A stretch of DNA of 64,000 bases from Symbiodinium natans (taxonomy: Eukaryota > Sar > Dinophyceae > Suessiales > Symbiodiniaceae), in contig CAJNDS010002118.1 of assembly GCA_905221605.1 (NCBI GenBank), forward strand, positions 310,001 to 374,000. The letters are read 5' to 3'. The notes beneath the pieces were generated by a model. The model saw only the letters and a program-made list of their open reading frames with translations. It was not told where the DNA came from and did no database searches. Shown piece by piece: positions 29,200-38,910 of the stretch; position 1 is the stretch's first letter, and each line of letters begins with the position of its first letter. Both the position numbers and the translations under genes were made by a program.

Positions 29200-30625
29200 G
29201 GCAGAAACACAGGCCCTGAGGCCCTGAAACCCTACAAACAGGTCCTGAACCCTTGAAACCCTAAACACAGGCCCTGAGGCCCTGAAACCCTAAACACAGG
29301 CCCTGAGGCCTTGAAACCCTAAACGCTGGGCCCTGAAACCCTAAACACAGGCCCTGAGGCCCTGAAACCCTAAACACAGGCCCTGAAACCCTAAACACAG
29401 GCCCTTGAAACCCTAAACACACCCTAAAGCCTGGGCCCTGAAACCCTAAACACAGGCCCTGAGGCCCTGGCCCTGAAACCCTAAACACAGAGCCTTGCAA
29501 CTGGGCCTGAAACCCAAACACGCCTGGGCCCTGAAACCCTAAACCACAGGCCCTGAGGCCCTGAAACCCTAAACACAGGCCCTGAGGCCTTGAAACCCTA
29601 AACGCTGGGCCCTGCCCTGAAACCCTAAACACAGGCCCTGAGGCCTTGAAACCCTAAACGCTGGGCCCTGAAACCCTAAACACAGGCCCTGAGGCCCTGA
29701 AACCCTAAACACAGGCCCTGAGGCCTTGAAACCCTAAACGCTGGGCCCTGAAACCCTAAACACAGGCCCTGAGGCCCTGAAACCCTAAACACAGGCCCTG
29801 AGGCCTTGAAACCCTAAACGCTGGCCCCTGAAACCCTAAACACAGGCCCTGAGGCCCTGAAACCCTAAACACAGGCTTTGAGGCCTTGAAACCCTAAACG
29901 CTGGGCCCTGAAACACATCCCTGAGGCCTTGAAACCCTAAACGCTGAGCCCTGAAACCCTAAACACAGGCCCTGAGGCCCTGAAACCCTAAACGCTGGGC
30001 CCTGAAACCCTAAACACAGGCCCTGAGGCCCTGAAACCCTAAACACAGGCCCTGAGGCCTTGAAACCCTAAACGCTGGGCCCTGAAACCCTAAACACAGG
30101 CCTGAGGCCCTGAAACCCTAAAACAGGCCCTGAGGCCTTGAAACCCTAAACGCTGGGCACTGAAACCCTAAACACAAGCCCTGAGGCCCTGAAACCCTAA
30201 ACACAGGCCCTGAGGCCTTGAAACCCTAAACGCTGGGCCCTGAAACCCTAAACACAGGCCCTGAGGCCCTGAAACCCTAAACACAGGCCCTGAGGCCTTG
30301 AAACCCTAAACGCTGGGCCCTGAAACCCTAAACACAGGCCCTGAGGCCCTGAAACCCTAAACACAGGCCCTGAGGCCTTGAAACCCTAAACGCTGGGCCC
30401 TGAAACCCTAAACACAGGCCCTGAGGCCCTGAAACCCTAAACACAGGCCCTGAGGCCTTGAAACCCTGGAACCCTAAACACAGGCCCTGAGGCCCTGAAA
30501 CCCTAAACACAGGCCCTGAGGCCTTGAAACCCTAAACGCTGGGCCCTGAAACCCTAAACACAGGCCCTGAGGGGCCCTGAAACCCTAAACACAGGCCCTG
30601 AGGCCTTGAAACCCTAAACGCTGGG
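29200..30625. repeat. Satellite with 80-bp higher-order unit containing CCCTAAA
   Basis: Built from GGCCCTGAGGCCCTGAAACCCTAAACACA (29 bp), a variant ending ...GCCTTGAAACCCTAAACGCT (29 bp) and a 22-bp form GGGCCCTGAAACCCTAAACACA, together 80 bp (for example GGCCCTGAGGCCTT at 29634 and 29714). The right part is nearly homogeneous, the left part shuffled. Every monomer carries AAACCCTAAAC. Long ORFs across it are artefacts. Confidence 0.95.
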
Positions 30626-31145
30626 CCCCCAATGTTCGGGCGATTTCGGCCAGGCCGAAAAGCCACGAACACTGGGGCCCCCAATGTTCGGGCGATTCCG
30701 GCCAATCTGACCCCCAATGTTCCTGGCTTTTCGGCCTGGCCGAAATCGCCCCAATATTGGGGGGGGTTTGGCCGGAATCGCCCGAACATTGCGGGGGGTT
30801 TGGCCGAAATCGCCCGAACATTGGGGGGGTTTTGGCCGAAATCGCCCGAACACTGGGGGCCCCAATGTTCGTGGCTTTTCGGCCTGGCCGAAATCGCCCC
30901 AACATTGGGGGGGTTTGGCCGGAATCGCCCGAACATTGGGGGGGGTTTGGCCGAAATCGCCCGAACATTGGGGGGGTTTTGGCCGAAATCGCCCGAACAC
31001 TGGGGGCCCCAATGTTCGTGGCTTTTCGGCCTGGCCGAAATCGCCCCAACATTGGGGGGGGTTTGGCCGGAATCGCCCGAACATTGGGGGGGGTTTGGCC
31101 GAAATCGCCCGAACATTGGGGGGCAGTTTGGCCGAAATCGGCCGA
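30626..31145. repeat. GC-rich satellite with 147-bp period and inverted modules
   Basis: TTTGGCCGAAATCGCCCGAACATTGGGG-type units of about 32 bp, grouped so that GTGGCTTTTCGGCCTGGCCG recurs at 30871 and 31018 (147 bp). The left end (30626-30740) has the units in opposite orientation, giving palindromes around GGCCAGGCC. It abuts the 80-bp satellite directly. Confidence 0.93.
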
Positions 31146-31171
31146 AGGTTTAAATATATATAAGAAAGAGA

Positions 31172-31330
31172 GGGTTTAGGGTTTAGGGTTTAGGGTCTAG
31201 GGTCTAGGGTCTAGGGTCTAGGGTCTAGGGTCTAGGGTCTAGGGTCTAGGGTCTAGGGTCTAGGGTCTAGGGCCTAGGGTCTAGGGTCTAGGGTTTAGGG
31301 TATAGGGTTTGGGGTTTAGGGTTTACGGTT
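31172..31330. repeat. TCTAGGG-rich telomere-variant array
   Basis: Three TTTAGGG units, then about 13 nearly uninterrupted TCTAGGG units (31194-31287), then TTTAGGG variants. Confidence 0.95.
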
Positions 31331-31418
31331 TGGGGTTTCCACGAATGCGCACCCGACAAAACCCTAAACCCCAAACCCTAAACCCGAAACCCTAAACCCT
31401 AAACCCTAAACCCTAAAC

Positions 31419-31513
31419 CTTCATCCGCCTTCGACTGAAACCAAGCGGCCAGTCTTCGCGTGACGCACGGCCGTACTTCCAGCGCAGGGATTGCGGCTCA
31501 AGGTCCCTTATCG
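31419..31513 (-). CDS. Internal exon, donor formed by telomere repeat
   Basis: 95 nt after CACCGCAG|, reading RDLEPQSLRWKYGRASRED then WPLGFSRRRMK, donor AAG|GTTTAGGG followed by more TTTAGGG. Basic C-terminal part. Strong coding look, family unknown. Confidence 0.65.
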
Positions 31514-31529
31514 CTGCGGTGGGTTTAGG

Positions 31530-32097
31530 GTTTAGGGTTTAGGGTTTAGGGTTTAGCGTTTAGGGTTTAGGGCTTATATAAGGTTTAGGGTTTAGGGCTT
31601 AGGGTTTAGGGGCTTGGGGCTTTCGGCTGTTGCGGGTTGGCGGGGGGGTGGTTAAGGGGTTCAGAGCCTGTCGGTGCTGAAGCTGAAGAGCAGGGGGCGT
31701 TTATCCTTTCTACCCTAACGGTTAAGATACTTAATTTGGGGGGCCTTTGTATAATCCTTTCTGTAGCCTCTAGACCATATACCCTATACTGCTATAATTC
31801 CGAATGAGGCAAGATGAACCAGAATTCCATGGAGGGGCCGAGGCCCTGTGCCCTCCCGGGTGTGATCCACGGGATTTCGATCGCAACATCACGAATCATG
31901 AAAACCGTCGCTACTTAAACAAGAAAATCTTGAGGCACTCAACTTGAATTCAGGACGTTTGCGTGAATACCTGTGTGTGATAAGGCTGCTAAGGAAGTAT
32001 TTTGTTTCATCGGCGGCTATAATCGTTAATGAAGCATTGGTGCACATCAAAACCTTATATAAACATCTACGAAAACAGCATGATGTCGTATATCTGA
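31530..32097. other. No recognised exon
   Basis: Starts with a TTTAGGG array (31521-31620), then unique sequence of lower GC. The 91-codon minus frame at 31889-32164 runs into the IE-B element at 32098 and is not convincing. Confidence 0.5.
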
Positions 32098-32248
32098 CTT
32101 GAGGGTTCGTGGCACTTGCTAAGCAATCAGAACTGTAGTTGCTTATAACCCAATTTTTTGCCACATTAGGGCACTTAAGGGACTCATAAGTGGGTTATAA
32201 GTACAGTTACAATTGGCCATTAAGTACCCTGAACCTCCAAGTAGGGCT
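32098..32248 (+). mobile_element. IE-B element
   Basis: ACTTGAGGGTTCGTGGCACTT ... TTATAACCC / GGGTTATAAG inner inverted pair ... AAGTACCCTGAACCTCCAAGT. Confidence 0.8.
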
Positions 32249-32335
32249 TAGGGCACCCCGCGGCCACGACGGTGGGTAGAAGACATGGGCTCAGCTTGAT
32301 CAAACAAGCCCCTATATCAGAGATGGGCTTTAGAA

Positions 32336-32394
32336 TTCACCTGACACCCTATTTACATACAAATTTAAGGGTTCTACCTGCTAAACAGGGACCC
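32336..32394 (+). mobile_element. IE-E fragment
   Basis: ACCTGACACCCTATTTACATAC ... CTACCTGCTAAACAGGGACCCC. Confidence 0.5.
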
Positions 32395-32494
32395 CTAAAC
32401 CCAAAACCCTAAACATTAAACCCTGAACCCCTAAACCCTAAACCCCTCAACCCTCAACCCTCAACCCTAAACCCTGAACCCCTAAATCCTACTT

Positions 32495-32556
32495 CTTCCT
32501 CCCAGCGGCTCTATTTCGAGAGTGTCTCCTTGGAAGACCCACGACGGTATCTGGTC
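32495..32556 (-). CDS. Internal exon, unrecognised gene
   Basis: After TGTACAG| it reads DQIPSWVFQGDTLEIEPLGG. The donor is probably GA or further left. CCCTAAA-type left, TTTAGGG right (32561-32640). Confidence 0.5.
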
Positions 32557-33453
32557 CTGTACAGGGTTTAGGGTTTAGGGTTTGGGGTTTGGGGTTTGGG
32601 GTTTGGGGTTTAGGGTTTAGGGTTTAGGGTTTAGGGTTTCACCAAGCTCCCTGACAAAGCCTTCAAGACCCTAAAACCTTCTAGAGGGTTCTGAAGCGAC
32701 GGGGGTTCATGGGGGGCAGGTACCGATAGCGAACCTTGGTGGGGGGTACTAGGGAACCTTGGGCTACACCCCCCCCCCCCCCCCTTGAAGCCCCCTAACC
32801 CTAAACCCTGAACCCTAAACCCTAAACCCTAAACCCCCCCTCAAACCTTTCATCCTTCCACCGTTGGCTTGTTGGCTTGGGATTCTGGGCGCGCCAAACA
32901 ACCTCAACCCTGGGGCTTTACCTGGGACCCGATTTGCCTACCGTTCTAAAGGTAGGGTGTAGGGTTTAGGGTTGAGGGTTTAGGGTTTAGGGTTTAGGGT
33001 TGCTGTGATAGGGCGTAGATGCTGTGAAGGTTAGGTTTCGGAACAAGCTCGAAAGCTTCCTTTGGGAGCTGCCCTGCCTCTGCCTGCTACTCCTGGGGGG
33101 CGTTGCCCGACCCTGGGCGTAGCCCCTTAGAATTTTAGGGGGTGTAGAAAGTGCTGCTCACCCAGAACCCTGAATGCTCTCCAAACCGCGGTTTAGGGTC
33201 TACGGTTTAGCGTTTAGGGTTTAGGGTTTAGAGTTGAAGAATTTGGGGGTTTAGGGTTTAGGCTTTAGGGTTTAGGGTTTGGGGTCTCGGGGGTTTGGGG
33301 TTTAGGGTTTAGTGTTATTAAGGAACCCGAAGAACACAAACACAACAACAAGGACATCGGTCATAAGAATATCATTAAGAACACCCCTGTCCCCAAGGTA
33401 CCGGGTGCCCTAGGCTTGGGCTTTGCGGGTGTTATGGCTTCAGGTTTAAGGCC

Positions 33454-33545
33454 TAAACCCTAAACCCTAAACCCTAAACCCTAAACCCTAAACCCTAAAC
33501 CCTAAACCCTAAACCCCAAACCCTAAACCCTAAACCCTAACCCCC
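33454..33545. repeat. CCCTAAA array
   Basis: About 12 units with one CCCCAAA. The unique stretches 32640-33180 and 33545-33760 hold no convincing exon. Confidence 0.9.
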
Positions 33546-33763
33546 CAGAACGGTGTAGGGCTCAAGGCTTCAGTCTTCTTTCAGGTACCTCAGACGATAG
33601 GCCGGACTAGCACAGGGAACACTGAAGGGGGCCCTGCTTTCGCGGACTGCACGAAACCGAGGGTAGGGTTTCGGGCTTCGGGTTTAGGGTATCTACTCAG
33701 GCCTAGAAAAACCCTAAACCCTAAACCCTAAACCCAAACCCCTAACCCCAACACCCAGCAAAC

Positions 33764-33811
33764 CTCCCAAGCTCTCCTCCGTCCCTGCGGGCGCGATGTC
33801 CCCGCCATCCC
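33764..33811 (-). CDS. Internal exon, phase 0, 48 nt
   Basis: GMAGTSRPQGRRRAWE between TCTGCAG| and GAG|GTTTGCTGGG. Basic, low complexity; modest support. Confidence 0.4.
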
Positions 33812-33869
33812 CTGCAGACTGCCTTGCCAATCGTCAGGGTTTCGGGGTTTCGCGGAGTAGGGGTACCCT

Positions 33870-33990
33870 AAACCCTACGAACCCCATAAACCCTACGAAC
33901 CCTACAAGCCCTATAAACCCTATAAACCCTATAAACCCTATAAACCCTATAAACCCTATTAACACTATAAACCCTACAAACCCTAAACCC
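33870..33990. repeat. Nine-base CCCTATAAA array
   Basis: About nine homogeneous CCCTATAAA units flanked by CCCTACGAA and CCCTAAA variants. The same nonamer is amplified at 50725-50785. Confidence 0.92.
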
Positions 33991-34241
33991 TAAGACTTAA
34001 AGCCTTTAGGGCTTTTTTTTGACAAGGACCTTGAAGGCTTGTGTGCCGTGTTTGCGTGTTCAAGAACCTCTGAGATGCAACCTAAAAACGCTCTGAGCCC
34101 GATATAAGAGTCACGCCGATGGTACGGGTGCACAGATTTGCCCTAAACCCTAAACCCTAAACCCTGAACCCTGAACCCTGAACCCTGAACCCTAAACCCT
34201 AAACCCTAAACCCTAAACCCAAACCCTAAACCCTAAACCGC

Positions 34242-34398
34242 CTTGTCGGCTCCATGCGGCCGAAATCGACAAGTGCACTTGTTTGGTACCTGCCATGGAA
34301 GCCACAAGCTTCCAGGTCGGCCCCCCAGTAGTCTCTCAGAGCCTGATGGTACAGCAAGCCACTCATGCCCGGGCCGAAACGCCTGTAGTTCGGCGGGC
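34242..34398 (-). CDS. Internal exon, unrecognised protein
   Basis: 157 nt from AACGAG| to a GC donor (AAG|GCGGTTTAGGG). Reads PPNYRRFGPGMSGLLYHQAL, RDYWGADLEACGFHGRYQ, TSALVDFGRMEPT. Aromatic-rich and convincing as protein, no known motif. CCCTAAA arrays on both sides. Confidence 0.65.
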
Positions 34399-34461
34399 CT
34401 CGTTTGGGATGCCCTAAACCCTAAACCCTAAACCCTACACCCTAAACCCAAAACCCTACAC

Positions 34462-34594
34462 CTTTAGGAGCATCATCTCCTTCAAACATATCAAGTGTTG
34501 CGCTTTCTGGAGATGGCGATCGGCTGACCAAACCCCCATGGAATTCCTTTTTGCAAAGGACGCAGAACCCGTCTTGCTGTCCTCGCTCACATAT
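34462..34594 (-). CDS. Cys-rich internal exon (possible zinc-binding turn)
   Basis: 133 nt after ATCCAG|, reading ICERGQQDGFCVLCKKEFHG, GLVSRSPSPESATLDMFEG and DDAPK, GT donor (AAAG|GTGTAGGG). The C-x8-C-x2-C plus later H could be half of a zinc finger, followed by an SPSPES low-complexity linker. Good coding signal. Confidence 0.62.
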
Positions 34595-35089
34595 CTGGAT
34601 TTAGGGGACTTAGGGTTTGGGGTTTAGGGTTTAGGGTTTAGGGGTTTAGGGTTCCTTGCACTTGGAACAAGGCCCTCCTAGATGCTAAACCGTACCGTCT
34701 GAGCCCGGTGCTAGCAGCCACACGTTTAAGGTTTCAGAGTTTTTAGGGTGTATAGAGGATCAACCAAAACCCATATAAACCCTAAACCTTCCACCCTCAA
34801 TCCTGCGGTCTCAAATCCTGGAGTTTTGAGGGCCCAGCCTGAATGTGAAGCCGGTCGTATGCCGGGCATAGTGATTACTAAAGCCCTACTAACCCCCCAA
34901 ACCCAAAACCGAAACCGCAAGCAGCATAACAGAAGGAAACGCTGGTCTACGGCTAGGAAGCAAGACTACGCCTCTTATACTTACAGATCTGAGAAGGGAA
35001 TTCGGCATGAGGGTCCCTGAATACTGCCTTGACGGGGTAGACAGGGGTATAGAAAGTGCCTACACCCTAAACCCTAAACCCTAAACGAC

Positions 35090-35159
35090 CCAAATGGCTC
35101 CAATAGTCCTTAGTTCCGAAATCTTCCTTCCAGTACCAGAAGCCCGCACAATGATGATC
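35090..35159 (-). CDS. Internal exon, aromatic-rich
   Basis: After TTAAG| it reads DHHCAGFWYWKEDFGTKDYW then SHL, GT donor (TTGG|GTCGTTTAGGG). The open frame also continues 5' to 35261, so the exon could be longer. CCCTAAA flanks on both sides. Confidence 0.5.
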
Positions 35160-35570
35160 CTTAACCCTAAACCCTAAACCCTGAAGCCCTGAACATCTAA
35201 GGACATGTACGGAACATTCCGCAAGTAGCAACATGTAAGGATAAACAGCCATAGCAACCATTTGCTTCAGAACTCCCCCAAAAATAGAAATATGACAATG
35301 ATCCCTCTATTACCCTTATAAGGAAGAATACATTTTATGATATTGGGGATTAAAAATCTAACAGTAGTCCCTATATTACCCTAGATAAGGAATAACATAT
35401 TTTATAATTTTTGGGGATTCTTAAGCAAATGGCAGCCATAGGAAGCAGAAGGAGGGCCCACCTCGCACTCGCAGCCTCACCTGCTGGGTTTCTGGGGCGT
35501 AGGGTTTAGGGCTAAACCCTAAACCCTAAACCCTAAACCCTAAACCCCAAACCCCAAACCCCAAACTTAC

Positions 35571-35618
35571 GTACGATGTCGGCTTCCTTGAAGCCCGTGG
35601 TAGCAATGCGCAGTTGGT
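35571..35618 (-). CDS. Internal exon, 48 nt, consensus donor
   Basis: QLRIATTGFKEADIV with acceptor ACCCTAG| (made by a drifted telomere unit) and a full GTAAGT donor. The exon lies between CCCCAAA (left) and drifted TTTAGGG (right). Confidence 0.55.
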
Positions 35619-35679
35619 CTAGGGTTTGCTAAAGCCCTCGGCCCCCAGAAGCGCAAATCGCTAGCAAGCTGCGGGTCTG

Positions 35680-35790
35680 GGGTTAGGGTTTAGGGTTTAG
35701 GGTTTAGGGTTTAGGGTTTAGGGTTTAGGGTTTAGGGTTTAGGGTTTAGGGTTTAGAGTTTAGGGTTTAGGGTTTAGGGTTTCGGGTTCC
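35680..35790. repeat. TTTAGGG array
   Basis: About 15 units, one TTTAGAG and one TTTCGGG variant. Confidence 0.95.
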
Positions 35791-36169
35791 GTTATAGCTC
35801 GAGACAGCCCAAATACATTTACAAAAACAGGCCTTATGGCCACAAAAACCTTTCAATGGGAGTGAGCCTTAGGGTTCAGGGTTTAGGATATGGGGTTGAG
35901 GAGTTATGATTGAGGATTTAGGGTTGAGGTTTAGGGCTTCTCAACGGCTCAGGCAACTCCCGATCTCGCGCCTTCCTTCGCAGACATGGCCGACTCCTGC
36001 AATTGGAGTGGGGGGTTTAGGGTTTCAGGTCTGGGTTTAAGGTTTAGGGTTTAGGGTGTAGGGTTTAGGGTTTAGGGTTTAGGGTTTAGGAAGGCATAAG
36101 CATCGTAATGATCCAGTCCATGGACAATGACCTGAAATCCCAAAGCCCTGCAACGTGACGGGGTTTTTG

Positions 36170-36292
36170 GGCAGACGCCTGGGAGGACCCAAAAAGTCGA
36201 AGCCCCAAATAGTACCCTCCACTACTATTGGGTCATTCTTGGAAGCCCTTAAAGGGATCAACTTTCTGGATCCTCCCAAGGGGTCTGAGTGG
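36170..36292 (+). mobile_element. IE-H element, full copy
   Basis: CCTGGGAGGACCCAAAAAGT ... AATAGTACCCTCCACTACTA ... TTGGGTCATTCTTGG ... GGATCAACTTTCTGGATCCT ... GGGGTCTG. Inverted ends (GGGAGGACCC / GGATCCTCCC). Confidence 0.7.
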
Positions 36293-36481
36293 GGTAGAGT
36301 ATTCATTTGCCACAATACATCAAGCTCCCCCAAGCAAGTTGGGAGCAGTGTCCGTCAAGAACCGAAGATGTTTCAACTCAGAAGCCCCAAACCCCAAACC
36401 CCAAACCGTAAACCCTAAACCCCAAACCCTAAACTCCAAACCCTCAACCCTAAACCCTAAACCCTAAACCCTAAAAAACGT

Positions 36482-36536
36482 CTAGTACCCGGATGCCTGC
36501 AGCTGCGCGAGAATGCCACCTGCCATGGGCGTGCTC
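36482..36536 (-). CDS. Probable 3'-terminal exon
   Basis: STPMAGGILAQLQASGY then TAG, acceptor TTCAG|. CCCTAAA left, TTTAGGGG right. 36660-37500 further right has no convincing exon: overlapping frames of about 95-100 codons on both strands at 37049-37412 show no bias. Confidence 0.5.
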
Positions 36537-37501
36537 CTGAACATGCACTAGGAATTTAGGGGTTTAGGGGGTTTAGGGGGTTTAGGGTTTTTAGGGTTTT
36601 TAGGGTTTAGGGTTTAGGGTTTAGGGCTGCGCACGCGAAGGCTCTTGGGGCCTCAAAACCACAGGATTTGAGACCCCAGAACCATTCCTCAGAGTCCTTA
36701 ACCCAAGCCTACAGCGGGTGTTGAAGGCATCCATATCCTAACGTGCCATCGGGCACCCTAGATAACCCAAAAACATGTGACCGCCCGAAAGGGAAAACCA
36801 ACAAACAAACTTCCTAACAGACCGCCGAAGCCTCAACCCTAAAACAGCTATGGCCCGATACCTACAGCAACCAAAACCTGCTTTAAAGTAGGGGTTGCGG
36901 GCGGGCTGCAAAGTCGGAACAGGGTTTTGTGGCCCAAAACCAGGTATTTAGCAAAAATCGACTAAAACACCGGCTTTTGGATCTCTACCTGCAGCAGGTT
37001 TTGGATTCCGTTCGAACGAAAACCTTCGAACATTCTAGGCAGCTGTCTTCAACCCTTTTCATCTCTAAAGCCGCTAAAGCCCGTAAGGTTCAACCGTAAC
37101 GTTTTGGCAGGCTTGGACAGCGCGATGCCCCACAACCCAACACGATTTTCAGCGGCAAGCGGAAGAATTGGGAACCCAAGTGATGTCTTCAGGGTTGCAT
37201 GGGTGTGGTGTTTAAGTCGTATGTTTTCGGGTTTTTTGGGGTCAGGTTTTTGGGCAGTGAATAGCTTTGGCAAAGTCTGGTGCATGTACAGCTTTACTAC
37301 GTTCGCATTACTGCTGGACCCAGGAGCCCACAAAAACCAAAGGCTGCATGGGGCGAGCCGCCGAACGATTGCGGCCTCAGCGTCAACCTGTAAGCCAACA
37401 TGTACGGTTTAGAGCTAAGGCCCGCAGACCCCGAAGCCCCAAAATCCAACTTCCACAGCACAGACTAGATCCGAACATGCACAGATTGGGCATTTCCCCA
37501 T

Positions 37502-37600
37502 TTGTCCAGTACCTAGGGGAACTAAAGGTTAACCTTTGGGGTCATGAAGGGATTGTATTCCCCCAAAAAGGTTAAAAGGTTACCTACTCTACAACTATAT
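37502..37600 (+). mobile_element. IE-C element
   Basis: TGTCCAGTACCTAGGGGAACT, AAAGGTTAACCTTTGGGG, CCCCCAAAAAGGTTAAAAGG, TACCTACTCTACAACTA; about 90% like the copies near 1.1-1.4 kb. Confidence 0.8.
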
Positions 37601-37755
37601 GTTTCCCGAGTTTTCCCGACATAGCTGGTTGAGGTGGCCGCGCTGCTTGAAGCCCTAAACCATCAGCTCATGGCCCGGCCTGACCACACCACTGGGAGGA
37701 TCACAACAGTAGAGCCCCCAAATCGGGTTTAGTTTAGGGCTTAGGGTTTACGGGT

Positions 37756-37838
37756 CATGATGGGCCCAGAATACTATGGGTCATTCTGAGGGCCCCTGAA
37801 AGGGATCAACTTTTTGGATCCTCCCAGGGGTCTGACCT
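37756..37838 (+). mobile_element. IE-H element, right part
   Basis: ACTATGGGTCATTCTGAGGGC ... GGGATCAACTTTTTGGATCC ... CAGGGGTCTGAC. Confidence 0.6.
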
Positions 37839-38068
37839 CACGAGGGCTTGCGGAATCTTCCAATCCACCAAGGAGAAGCAGTGGGCATACAGCCTATAAG
37901 GTTTCGGGTTCATAAAGTTTCGCGCGCATGAGTAGGCTCAATCGCATGTGGCAAGCCGGCGAAGTCCGCGCCATATGAGGGAATCCCCATGGAGCACCCT
38001 ATAGCTCGTGAGGGCTCGGGGTCTCCAAGCCCTAAACCCTAAACCGACGTCGTAGTCGTGCACCTAAC

Positions 38069-38280
38069 CAGCGACAAGCGAGCGAATTTGGTAGTTAGGA
38101 GCGACAGGACAGCATCGGCGTACTTGGAGGTTCATGGGTAGTTCTTGGTAGGGTTGTAAGTATGGCAACTGTGCTCATAAGCCTACTCAGGGTACGTAAA
38201 ACCCTTTGCAACTACCCATGAACCTCAAGCAGAATGGCTCCACCTGCCAGCAAGGGCGACAACGTGCAAGCGTTGCAGGG
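38069..38280 (-). CDS. Two exons joined across an IE-B intron
   Basis: Exons 38280-38227 (after CCCTAG|) and 38122-38069 (before |GTTAGGTGC), each 54 nt = 18 codons in phase 0. They read PCNACTLSPLLAGGAILL and YADAVLSLLTTKFARLSL, one continuous hydrophobic/helical frame that may be a membrane segment. The intron 38123-38226 is exactly an IE-B element (GAGGTTCATGGG... to ...AACCTCCAAG) with a GA donor and AG acceptor. Family unknown. Confidence 0.62.
38123..38226 (-). mobile_element. IE-B element acting as a GA-AG intron
   Basis: 104 bp with inverted ends CTTGGAGGTTCATGGGTAG / CTACCCATGAACCTCAAG. Its boundaries coincide with the reading-frame junction of the flanking exons. Confidence 0.75.
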
Positions 38281-38344
38281 CTAGGGCTGCGCAGAGCAAT
38301 TGCTGGAACACGGCGTGGAAATTCTTGACGTGCAATCGATTCTT

Positions 38345-38452
38345 AGACCCCTTGGAGGATCCAAAAGTAGAACCCCCAAAAGAGTACCCCATACTACTGT
38401 TGGGTCATTCTTAGGAGCCCTCGAAAAGATCTACTGTTTGGGGCTCTGGGAT
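38345..38452 (+). mobile_element. IE-H element
   Basis: GACCCCTTGGAGGATCCAAAA ... AGTACCCCATACTACTGTTG ... GGGTCATTCTTAGGAGCCC ... GATCTACTG. Confidence 0.65.
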
Positions 38453-38773
38453 GGAGCCTAGATTGATCCAAGTGCTCACCCATGCGCTTTAGCCCTATTC
38501 CCCAAACCCGACATCCCGAAACCGCCAAAACCGCGCAAAACCTGGAAACCCCCCAAGCATCCCGAAACCCTAGAACCCTAAGCCAAAAACCCAAAACCCT
38601 GAACCCCCAAAAGCCCTCCTCGGATTTCCGGGGTCGCCTCAACCTTAGGGACCACATGAGTCCCTAGAAATATGCTTTAATCGGAAGCGTTGTAGCCTGT
38701 AGGGTACATGACCCCTGAACCCTGAACCCTGAACCCTGAACCCCCAACCCTGAACCCTAAACCCGAAACGGAA

Positions 38774-38910
38774 GCGATGCGGTGAGGGCGACAGCCTCTG
38801 CCAGCTCCGGAGCTGTCGCGACAGTCGCAGCGAAGGAGCTCCAGCAAGCTGGAAGGTGCCGGCGCACGGCTCCGCATGTGCTGGCACTGCTAAAGAGTTG
38901 CGACCCTTGA
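38774..38910 (+). CDS. Possible plus-strand terminal exon (strand uncertain)
   Basis: After GGAAG| the + strand reads DAVRATASASSGAVATVAAK, ELQQAGRCRRTAPHVLALL, KSCDP, TGA at 38908. The minus strand is open in two frames across the same bases. Ala/Val-rich, GC-rich third positions favour plus, but no second line of evidence exists. Confidence 0.3.

Noticed and set aside
29200-30625. CRISPR-like array
   Set aside because: Direct repeats are contiguous with no unique spacers, the monomers form an 80-bp higher-order unit, and the context is eukaryotic.
30532-31179. Several open frames of 140-194 codons on both strands
   Set aside because: They translate the 32-bp/147-bp satellite; stops are absent from the repeat unit on both strands.
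37049-37412. Overlapping open frames of 94-102 codons on both strands
   Set aside because: No splice-site or codon-pattern preference for either strand and no recognisable motif; left uncalled.
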